A stretch of DNA of 5,200 nucleotides from Flavobacteriales bacterium (lineage in GTDB: Bacteria; Bacteroidota; Bacteroidia; Flavobacteriales_D; Sanyastnellaceae): the NCBI GenBank assembly GCA_947457285.1, contig CANGVZ010000204.1, positions 1 through 5,200 on the forward strand, given 5' to 3'. A model generated the notes under the pieces. It searched no databases, was not told the DNA's origin, and saw only the letters and a program-made list of their open reading frames with translations. The translations under genes were made by a program, and so were the position numbers. This document shows, in pieces, positions 1-5,200 of the stretch. Within the stretch, counting starts at the first letter, position 1. Each line of letters starts with the position of its first letter.

Positions 1-12
1 CCTTCCCTTGCT

Positions 13-20
13 TATATTTG
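13..20 (+). promoter_or_regulatory. Putative Bacteroidota -7 promoter element of valS
   Basis: TATATTTG is an exact match to the Bacteroidota sigma-A -7 consensus TAnnTTTG and ends 19 bases before the valS ATG. Transcription would start at about base 25-27, giving a very short leader. The partner -33 TTG element would lie off the left edge; the TTG at 8-10 is too close to serve. The motif is short and can arise by chance, and the stretch is also open as the possible tail of an upstream gene, so this is a candidate only. Confidence 0.4.
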
Positions 21-39
21 CGCTCAAATTCAAAATGTA

Positions 40-2667
40 ATGGCGCAAGAAATTCCCAGTAAATACGATCCCATTGCCTCTGAGGCCAAGTGGTATAAGT
101 ACTGGATGGACAACCAGCTTTTTAAGTCTACACCCGACCAACGCGAGTCGTATACGATAGTAATCCCTCCACCCAATGTGACCGGAGTGCTCCACATGGG
201 GCATATGCTCAATAACACGATTCAGGATTTGCTGATTCGCCGCGCCCGCATGCGTGGCTATAACGCGCTGTGGGTGCCAGGTACCGATCACGCATCCATT
301 GCCACAGAAGCCAAGGTAGTTCAAAAGCTTCGCAAGGATGGTATCAAGAAATCAGATCTGTCAAGAGAGGAATTCTTGAAACATGCATGGGAGTGGACGC
401 ATAAGCATGGCGGCATTATTCTCGAACAATTGAAAAAGTTGGGAGCCAGCTGCGACTGGGATCGCACGCGCTTCACGATGGATGAAAAATACTACGACAG
501 TGTAATCGATTGTTTTCTTGATCTCTATAAAAAGGGCAAGATTTATCGCGGCGAGCGCATGATCAACTGGGATCCCGCTGCCCTCACTGCACTGAGCGAT
601 GAAGAAGTAATCTATAAAGAAATAGCCTCCAAACTCTATCATGTAAAGTATAAAATCGAAGGCAGCGAAGATTTCGTAATCATCGCCACTACTCGACCAG
701 AAACCATTCTTGGTGATACTGCCATATGCGTGAATCCAAAGGATGAACGCTACAAGCACTTACATGGTAAAAAAGCCATCGTACCTCTCGTAAACCGCGC
801 CGTTCCAATCATTGCAGATGAATATGTAGAAATGGAATTCGGTACGGGTTGTTTGAAAGTGACACCAGCACACGACATGAACGACTTCGTTCTAGGTGAA
901 AAGCACAAACTGGAAGTCATCAACATGATGAATCCCGACGGCACCATCAGCGAGGCAGGTCAACTCTACGTAGGCATGGATCGCTTTGAAGTACGTTCCA
1001 AAATCGTTGAAGATTTACAAGCGATTGGACAACTAGCGAAAATCGAGGAGCACATCAATAAGGTAGGTTTCTCCGAACGCACCGACGTTGTAATTGAACC
1101 ACGCTTGTCTTTGCAATGGTTTGTGGATATGAAAGAAATCAGCAAGCCTGCGTTGGACAACGTAATGAATGACAACATTCGCTTCTTCCCACCAAAGTTT
1201 AAAAATAGCTATCGCAATTGGATGGAGAATATCAAGGACTGGTGTATCTCTCGACAATTGTGGTGGGGACATCGCATTCCTGCATGGTACGATCAAAATG
1301 GTAATGTGGTGGTAGCCAAAACAGAGTCAGAAGCTCTTGAACTTTTCAAAGCTACCAATCCTGGGATAGAAGCAAAAGACATCTATCAGGATCCTGATGT
1401 ATTGGACACGTGGTTCTCTTCATGGCTATGGCCGATTAGTGTTTTTGACGGATTCTACAGTGAAGATGAAGTCAAATATTATTACCCAACCGCAGATCTT
1501 GTAACAGCGCCAGAAATCATGTTCTTCTGGGTAGCGCGCATGATCATTGCAGGATATGAATATCGCGGTGAATTGCCATTCAAAAATGTTTACTACACCG
1601 GAATCGTGCGCGATAAGCAGGGCCGCAAGATGAGCAAATCACTCGGCAATAGCCCCGACCCACTCGACCTCATCGATAAGTTTGGTGCGGATGGAGTGCG
1701 CGTAGGCATGCTGCTCAGTTCACCTGCTGGTAATGACTTATTGTTTGACGAGTCGCTCTGCGAGCAAGGAAGAAACTTCTCGAACAAAATATGGAATGCT
1801 TTCCGACTTGTGAAGACTTGGGAAGAGAAAATAGATGATAGCCTCGCACAATCTGAAGCTTCAAAAGTAGCAGTGGCTTGGATGAAAAATAAATTCCAAA
1901 AAACGCTCTCTGAACTCAATGATGATTATGAAAAGTTCAGAATCAACGAGGCATTGATGACTACCTACAAACTGGTGTGGGATGACTTCTGCGCGTGGTA
2001 CCTCGAAATGGTAAAGCCCACTTATGGCACAGGAATGGATCGCACAACTTTCAACGAAACGGTTGAAATTTTTGAATCATTATTAAAGGTGCTTCATCCA
2101 TTTATGCCATTTATTTCAGAAGAAATATGGCAGTTGTTGAAGGAAAGAAAAGATGCGACCGAATCTATCTGTGTTGCTCCTTGGCCTGTTTCTCAAGACT
2201 ACAACAACGATCTTCTGGAGGCTTTTGATCTTTTCTCTGAGGCAGTCATTGGCGTGCGCAACGTGAGAAAAGAAAATAACATCGCTAATAAAGAAAAAAT
2301 TGGTCTAAAAATAAATGCAGCGGGTACGCCGAATAAGACATTTGATGCTGCTTTAGCACATTTGACCAACATCGAAAGCATAGAGTACATCGACACCAAG
2401 CCAACGGGATGTTTTACGTTTATTCTCAAGGGTAGCGAATATTTCATTCCATTCACCGCAAATGTGGACGTTGAAGCAGAGAAGAAAAAGATTGAAGAAG
2501 AATTAACGTACGCTAAAGGTTTCTTGAAATCTGTTGAGGTAAAATTGTCGAATGAAAAGTTCGTCAACAATGCTCCTGCTCAGGTTTTGGAAAATGAACG
2601 AAAGAAGCAAGCAGACGCGCTTTCAAAAATTAAATTATTAGAAGAAAAATTGTCAAGCTTGAACTAA
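40..2667 (+). CDS. valS: Valyl-tRNA synthetase (class Ia), complete
   Basis: This cytoplasmic enzyme activates valine with ATP, charges tRNA-Val and hydrolyses mischarged Thr-tRNA-Val. At 875 residues it has the normal bacterial length. In order it shows PPPNVTG with the HIGH-type signature HMGH (residues 43-55); the editing (CP1) domain with TTRPETILGDTA (217-228) and GTGCLKVTPAHDMNDF (268-283); the catalytic fold resuming with CISRQLWWGHRIPAWY (about 402-417) and DVLDTWFSS (453-461); and KMSKS (530-534). The anticodon-binding helical domain follows, with DFCAWYLEMVKP (649-660) and HPFMPFISEEIW (686-697). The charged C-terminal tail (about 808-875) is the tRNA-binding coiled coil typical of ValRS. 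The frame is open to the left edge, but this ATG places the conserved SKYDP...KWY segment at the usual distance from the N-terminus. No Shine-Dalgarno is visible; the leader is A-rich. Two tandem stops (TAATAA) end it. All key motifs are intact, so it should be functional. Confidence 0.98.
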   Translation: MAQEIPSKYDPIASEAKWYKYWMDNQLFKSTPDQRESYTIVIPPPNVTGVLHMGHMLNNTIQDLLIRRARMRGYNALWVPGTDHASIATEAKVVQKLRKDGIKKSDLSREEFLKHAWEWTHKHGGIILEQLKKLGASCDWDRTRFTMDEKYYDSVIDCFLDLYKKGKIYRGERMINWDPAALTALSDEEVIYKEIASKLYHVKYKIEGSEDFVIIATTRPETILGDTAICVNPKDERYKHLHGKKAIVPLVNRAVPIIADEYVEMEFGTGCLKVTPAHDMNDFVLGEKHKLEVINMMNPDGTISEAGQLYVGMDRFEVRSKIVEDLQAIGQLAKIEEHINKVGFSERTDVVIEPRLSLQWFVDMKEISKPALDNVMNDNIRFFPPKFKNSYRNWMENIKDWCISRQLWWGHRIPAWYDQNGNVVVAKTESEALELFKATNPGIEAKDIYQDPDVLDTWFSSWLWPISVFDGFYSEDEVKYYYPTADLVTAPEIMFFWVARMIIAGYEYRGELPFKNVYYTGIVRDKQGRKMSKSLGNSPDPLDLIDKFGADGVRVGMLLSSPAGNDLLFDESLCEQGRNFSNKIWNAFRLVKTWEEKIDDSLAQSEASKVAVAWMKNKFQKTLSELNDDYEKFRINEALMTTYKLVWDDFCAWYLEMVKPTYGTGMDRTTFNETVEIFESLLKVLHPFMPFISEEIWQLLKERKDATESICVAPWPVSQDYNNDLLEAFDLFSEAVIGVRNVRKENNIANKEKIGLKINAAGTPNKTFDAALAHLTNIESIEYIDTKPTGCFTFILKGSEYFIPFTANVDVEAEKKKIEEELTYAKGFLKSVEVKLSNEKFVNNAPAQVLENERKKQADALSKIKLLEEKLSSLN

Positions 2668-2682
2668 TAAGTTTAAAGCTTG
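2654..2682 (+). repeat. Hairpin spanning the valS stop codon
   Basis: The arms CAAGCTT (2654-2660) and AAGCTTG (2676-2682) are exact reverse complements. Inside them AACT (2662-2665) pairs with AGTT (2670-2673), G2661 can wobble-pair with T2674, and A2675 bulges. This gives about 12 pairs closed by a four-base AATA loop that contains two bases of the stop codon. No T-run follows (TCTTAC), so it is not a standard intrinsic terminator. It may cap the valS message, protect it from 3' exonucleases or mark a processing point before tpx. The structure is read by eye and its function is inferred. Confidence 0.5.
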
Positions 2683-2704
2683 TCTTACAAACAAACTCAT
2701 TATT

Positions 2705-3205
2705 ATGGCACAAATCACATTTAAAGGAAACACTGTAAATACTGCAGGAAGTCTTCCATCAGTAGGCAGCAAAGCACCAGATTTTAATTTGGTTAAAACA
2801 GACCTCAGCCGCGTAACTCTTTCTGACTTAAAAGGAAAGCGTGTGGTGTTGAATATATTCCCAAGCATCGACACAGGTATCTGCGCTGCAAGTGCTCGCA
2901 AATTCAACGAGCTCGCATCAAATCTCGACAATACTTTAGTTCTCAACGTTTCTAAAGATTTACCGTTTGCTCACAACCGTTTTTGTGCAGCAGAGGGTCT
3001 TCAAAACGTGCATGGCGCCTCTCAATTTGTAGATGATAACTTTAGCAAGTCCTATCATGTGGACATGACTGATGGCCCACTTGCAGGATTGATGAGCCGT
3101 GCAGTAGTGATTTTGGATGAAGAAGGCAATGTAAAATATACAGAGCAAGTTCCCGAAATCGCTCAAGAGCCCAACTACGACGCGGCTATCAGCGCATTGA
3201 AATAA
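2705..3205 (+). CDS. tpx: Thiol peroxidase Tpx (atypical 2-Cys peroxiredoxin), complete
   Basis: The enzyme reduces hydrogen peroxide and alkyl or lipid hydroperoxides using electrons from thioredoxin. E. coli Tpx is periplasmic or cytoplasmic by report; no signal peptide is visible here, so a cytoplasmic location is inferred. The 166 residues match the family's usual length of about 165-170 and align closely with E. coli Tpx along the whole protein. Landmarks are GSKAPDF (21-27) and the active-site loop NIFPSIDTGICAASARKFN (50-68), with peroxidatic Cys60 and the catalytic Thr57. The resolving Cys94 lies in LPFAHNRFCAAEGL, and the conserved active-site Arg132 in SRAVV. The two Cys at this spacing define the Tpx subgroup, as opposed to BCP or AhpC. 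It starts 37 bases after valS with an A-rich leader and no Shine-Dalgarno. It may be co-transcribed with valS or use its own promoter; the near match TAAGTTTA (2668-2675) is too weak to decide. Confidence 0.97.
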   Translation: MAQITFKGNTVNTAGSLPSVGSKAPDFNLVKTDLSRVTLSDLKGKRVVLNIFPSIDTGICAASARKFNELASNLDNTLVLNVSKDLPFAHNRFCAAEGLQNVHGASQFVDDNFSKSYHVDMTDGPLAGLMSRAVVILDEEGNVKYTEQVPEIAQEPNYDAAISALK

Positions 3206-3212
3206 AAGCACA

Positions 3213-3228
3213 AAGGCCGATATATCCA
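3213..3228 (+). repeat. Left arm of a perfect 16-base inverted repeat
   Basis: AAGGCCGATATATCCA, seven bases after the tpx stop codon, is the exact reverse complement of 3398-3413 inside the downstream regulator gene. The core GATATATC is itself a palindrome. The spacer between the arms is 169 bases and contains the regulator's putative promoter and its start codon. See the matching arm and the findings for possible roles. Confidence 0.7.
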
Positions 3229-3242
3229 GATGGTGAATTGGT

Positions 3243-3250
3243 TATGTTTG
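3243..3250 (+). promoter_or_regulatory. Putative -7 promoter element of the AraC-family gene
   Basis: TATGTTTG matches the Bacteroidota -7 consensus TAnnTTTG exactly and ends 34 bases before the ATG at 3285, so transcription would begin near 3255-3258 with a leader of about 28 bases. No TTG lies at the expected -33 distance (about 19-21 bases upstream); the nearest TTG (3238-3240) is far too close. A promoter lacking the -33 box often needs an activator. The whole 79-base gap between tpx and this gene shows no terminator hairpin with a T-run. Confidence 0.45.
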
Positions 3251-3284
3251 TACAAAACAGGCATCACACATTCACTGATTGAAT

Positions 3285-4109
3285 ATGCAGTATAAGCGAC
3301 TCTCGTTAGAATCTTCTCGATTTCTTAGCGAGATGGTGCACTCCGTTTATATCATTTCTTCAGGAAACAGAGATATAAGCTATCAAGCAATTCCCAATGG
3401 ATATATCGGCCTTACTCTTATTCTGGAAGGCCATTCGGCCATAGAAACACTCACCGACCATTCCACAAAAGCTTGGATTGTAGGACTGATCACACGTCCG
3501 CTCTCTGTATATCAAGCCGCCAACAGCACGGAAATTACCGTAGTGTTTAACCCGGTAAAGCTTCGAAGTTTTATTCCTATACCAATGCATCATTTCGCCA
3601 ATGGGAACATGATTCCCGCTGCCGATATTATGCCCAAAAACGAGCTGTTCGAACTCCTTGATAAGCTGATGGAGGATCGATCAGAAGATAACGTCATCAC
3701 ACAAATAGAAACCTTTCTATCTAAGATTTTTGATGAACGTAGCTATCACCTTGCATCAAGCAAGGTGTTTCAAATGATTCAAAGTTTACAAATAAGTGAA
3801 GTTGCTGATTTATCTAATTATATTGGAGTTTCCACTACCACATTGCGCAATTGGAGCGCTGACTACATTGGACTTACACCGAAAGAACTGATTCAAATCA
3901 TGCGCTTTCAAAAGGTTTTAAATGAAACAGAAATTCAAAACCTCACAGACCTTGCCTATCGTTTTCAATATTATGATCAAGCGCATTTTAGCAAGACATT
4001 TAAGCAACTCAGCGGAATGACACCATCCAACTACTTTTCTGATAAAAAACTAGGTTTCGATTTTTACAAGTATGGAAGATGGTTAAACAATAGTTTTGAC
4101 CAAAAATAA
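3285..4109 (+). CDS. AraC-family transcriptional regulator
   Basis: This is a cytoplasmic DNA-binding regulator of 274 residues, a usual length for the family. The C-terminal DNA-binding domain has two helix-turn-helix units: the first at about 171-190 (EVADLSNYIGVSTTTLRNW) and the second at about 219-244. The second carries the family signature LAYRFQYYDQAHFSKTFKQLSGMTPSNYF, equivalent to the usual LA..xGFxDxSHFSRxFKxxxGxTPxxYR. The N-terminal 115 or so residues resemble the DUF6597-type sensor domain, with a predicted beta-rich segment that includes the run of residues from PNGYIGLTLILEG to NPVKLRSFIPIPMHHFANG. The ligand cannot be named. An in-frame TTG at 3279 would add two residues, but the ATG at 3285 is preferred. 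There is no Shine-Dalgarno. The gene ends four bases before a serine hydrolase gene, so the two are probably one operon; regulation of that neighbour, of itself, or of both is inference. Codons 38-43 form the right arm of the 16-base inverted repeat. Confidence 0.92.
   Translation: MQYKRLSLESSRFLSEMVHSVYIISSGNRDISYQAIPNGYIGLTLILEGHSAIETLTDHSTKAWIVGLITRPLSVYQAANSTEITVVFNPVKLRSFIPIPMHHFANGNMIPAADIMPKNELFELLDKLMEDRSEDNVITQIETFLSKIFDERSYHLASSKVFQMIQSLQISEVADLSNYIGVSTTTLRNWSADYIGLTPKELIQIMRFQKVLNETEIQNLTDLAYRFQYYDQAHFSKTFKQLSGMTPSNYFSDKKLGFDFYKYGRWLNNSFDQK
3398..3413 (+). repeat. Right arm of the perfect 16-base inverted repeat
   Basis: TGGATATATCGGCCTT is the exact reverse complement of 3213-3228. 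It lies inside the regulator's coding sequence and encodes part of residues Asn38 to Leu43 (NGYIGL). Its centre is 185 bases from the centre of the left arm. An operator pair for DNA looping, a long-range RNA stem in read-through tpx transcripts, or recombination sites are possible; none can be shown from sequence alone. Confidence 0.7.
3747..3767 (+). repeat. Perfect 8-bp intragenic stem-loop
   Basis: CACCTTGC (3747-3754) and GCAAGGTG (3760-3767) are exact reverse complements around a five-base loop, within the stretch of the regulator gene that joins the sensor and helix-turn-helix domains. Only three T follow. One such hairpin is roughly what chance would give in a window of this size, so a role is doubtful. 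Confidence 0.35.
4091..4098 (+). promoter_or_regulatory. Possible internal -7 element before the serine hydrolase gene
   Basis: TAGTTTTG, within the last codons of the regulator gene, matches TAnnTTTG exactly and ends 15 bases before the hydrolase ATG. Transcription would start near 4103-4106, leaving a leader of roughly ten bases. No TTG sits at -33. It could give the hydrolase its own transcription in addition to read-through from the regulator, or it may be a chance match in coding sequence. Confidence 0.25.
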
Positions 4110-4113
4110 CAAG

Positions 4114-5200
4114 ATGCAAATTCTCAAAATCTTCCTCGTAGTACTTTTCATTTTCAGCCTCCAAGATTCATTTGGCCAGCAAAACGACCGAATTACTCCC
4201 AGTGCCAAAAGCCGAATCGACAGTTTGTACACCAAGTACGCAGCATCGATGAAAAAGGGCGGTGTTGCCATCGCAATCGTTGACACAGCAGGAATTGTGT
4301 ATAGCCAAGGATATGGCTTTGCTGATTTTGAAGCGCAAGTTCCCGCCACCGACACCACCATTTTTGGAATTGGCTCAATTTCCAAAAGCTTCACCGCCAT
4401 TTCCATATTACAACTCCAAAAACAAGGAAAGCTGAATGTAAATGAATCAGTAAAAAAGTACATTCCGGAACTGACTATAAAAAACTCTGATGGAAGTGAT
4501 AATCCGCTCTACATACGAAGCTTGTTGGCTCACACATCAGGTCTTCAGGGAGAAATATTGAATGGCTTCTTTTGCGACAATCCTCCTCCACAAGCATCCA
4601 TCATCCCTGAATTAAACAAGCAATATTGCGCAGCTGCCGACAACTATCAATTCGCTTACTCCAATGCGGGTTATGGATTACTAGGCGAAACGATTCAACG
4701 AATCTCCAACCTGAGCTATTCAAATTATTTACAAAAAAATATTGTCGGTCCATTGGGCATGAATTCTACATTCATAAGTCCTTCCGATCCGCGTCACAAG
4801 AATGCGGCAAAAACTTATATCAAAGGAAAAATGTACGTGGACGCATTCATTCGAGACGAAGCCGCTGGAATGATTCGAAGTAACGCAATCGACATGGGCA
4901 AATACGTGACAGCATTATTGAATGCTGCCAGAGGCCTGGATAATAACGCGTTTGACGCCGAAATGATCCGACTCATGAGTACCAGCAGGCACGACGATCT
5001 TTTATTGTCCCGCATCTCATCTGAATATTGGGGTTGGGGACTCTATGCAGATAAGTTGACATGTAAGACAGATAGCACAGAGGCGACTTGGGTGGGGCAC
5101 GCAGGTGATACTTTCGGCTATCATGCCACCATGGGCTTTATTCCTGAACTTGGCGTCGGTGTAATCATTCTAACAAATACAGCCGAAGTTTCTTCCGCAC
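4114..5200 (+). CDS. Exported serine hydrolase, beta-lactamase class C / peptidase S12 family (3' end cut by window)
   Basis: The reading frame is open from this ATG to the window edge: 362 residues are seen and the C-terminus is missing. The N-terminus is a signal peptide: Lys5, a hydrophobic core (residues 6-16), then SFG|QQND with probable cleavage after Gly21. No lipobox Cys follows, so the product is likely periplasmic or secreted. The Beta-lactamase (PF00144) landmarks are all present: nucleophile Ser88 and general base Lys91 in FGIGSISKSFTA; the family segment LLAHTSGL (137-144); Tyr182-Ser-Asn184 in FAYSNAGYGLLG (YxN motif); and His329-Ala-Gly331 in GHAGDTFGYHA, the HxG form of the third motif. 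HxG is typical of esterases, DD-peptidases and D-amino-acid peptidases of this family rather than of true AmpC (KTG). The substrate is unknown. The gene follows the AraC-family gene by four bases, so the two are probably co-transcribed. An A-rich leader and the signal peptide support the start. Confidence 0.93.
   Translation, partial: MQILKIFLVVLFIFSLQDSFGQQNDRITPSAKSRIDSLYTKYAASMKKGGVAIAIVDTAGIVYSQGYGFADFEAQVPATDTTIFGIGSISKSFTAISILQLQKQGKLNVNESVKKYIPELTIKNSDGSDNPLYIRSLLAHTSGLQGEILNGFFCDNPPPQASIIPELNKQYCAAADNYQFAYSNAGYGLLGETIQRISNLSYSNYLQKNIVGPLGMNSTFISPSDPRHKNAAKTYIKGKMYVDAFIRDEAAGMIRSNAIDMGKYVTALLNAARGLDNNAFDAEMIRLMSTSRHDDLLLSRISSEYWGWGLYADKLTCKTDSTEATWVGHAGDTFGYHATMGFIPELGVGVIILTNTAEVSSA

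Noticed and set aside
361..759. 132-codon open frame on the minus strand inside valS
   Set aside because: It lies wholly opposite strongly conserved valS sequence and shows no recognisable protein features; the same holds for the other reverse frames across valS and tpx.
1677..1684. TAAGTTTG, an exact -7 match inside valS
   Set aside because: It encodes conserved sequence just after KMSKS and no gene starts nearby; most likely chance.
2668..2675. TAAGTTTA as a -7 promoter element for tpx
   Set aside because: One mismatch to TAnnTTTG in its last base, only 15 bases from the nearest TTG, and it lies within the stop-codon hairpin; not strong enough to list.
3279..3284. TTG at 3279 as the start of the AraC-family gene (276 residues)
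   Set aside because: An ATG lies two codons later at 3285 and suits the family equally well; the TTG has no Shine-Dalgarno to favour it.
3206..3284. Intrinsic terminator after tpx
   Set aside because: No stem-loop followed by a T-run was found in this gap; read-through from tpx into the regulator is possible.
4083..4463. 126-codon open frame on the minus strand over the end of the regulator and the start of the hydrolase
   Set aside because: The forward strand encodes a clear signal peptide and SxxK motif here; the reverse frame is a shadow.
4626..4883. 85-codon forward frame inside the serine hydrolase
   Set aside because: It is out of frame with the hydrolase, whose YxN motif and continuous frame are coded in the same stretch.
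1..5200. tRNA, rRNA, CRISPR array, insertion sequence or phage genes
   Set aside because: No repeated spacers, transposase, terminal repeats bounding an element, or structural RNA sequence was seen; the window is almost fully occupied by four ordinary coding genes.

Overview
The window looks like chromosomal DNA of a Bacteroidota bacterium (Cytophaga/Flavobacterium/Chitinophaga-like; I cannot place it further). The reasons are as follows. The protein sequences have that character. No gene start carries a convincing Shine-Dalgarno sequence; the leaders are A-rich instead. Three of the four gene starts are preceded within 35 bases by an exact match to the Bacteroidota -7 promoter element TAnnTTTG. 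The exported protein at the right end has a signal peptide followed by Gln, as is common in this phylum. Base composition is moderate and even, with no sign of recent transfer.

Layout, all on the + strand and tightly packed. (1) valS, valyl-tRNA synthetase, is complete and full length, starting 40 bases into the window. (2) A 37-base gap, overlapped by a hairpin built around the valS stop codon, leads to tpx, a complete atypical 2-Cys thiol peroxidase. (3) A 79-base gap holds a probable promoter. It is followed by an AraC-family transcriptional regulator of 274 residues, with a poorly conserved DUF6597-like sensor domain and a C-terminal double helix-turn-helix. (4) Four bases after the regulator's stop begins an exported serine hydrolase of the beta-lactamase class C / peptidase S12 family. 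Its SxxK, YxN and HxG motifs are intact, and it runs off the right edge, so only the first 362 residues are visible.

The first two genes are housekeeping: translation and peroxide defence. The last two look like a regulator-target pair or a small operon in which a cytoplasmic regulator is co-transcribed with a periplasmic or secreted hydrolase. The hydrolase's substrate cannot be read from the sequence.

I see no mobile element, CRISPR array, tRNA or rRNA, and no clearly new system. The most unusual signal is a perfect 16-base inverted repeat. One arm lies just after tpx, the other lies inside the regulator's codons 38-43, and the regulator's promoter and start codon sit between them. Lesser signals are the stop-codon hairpin of valS and the ATGTAATG overlap at its start.
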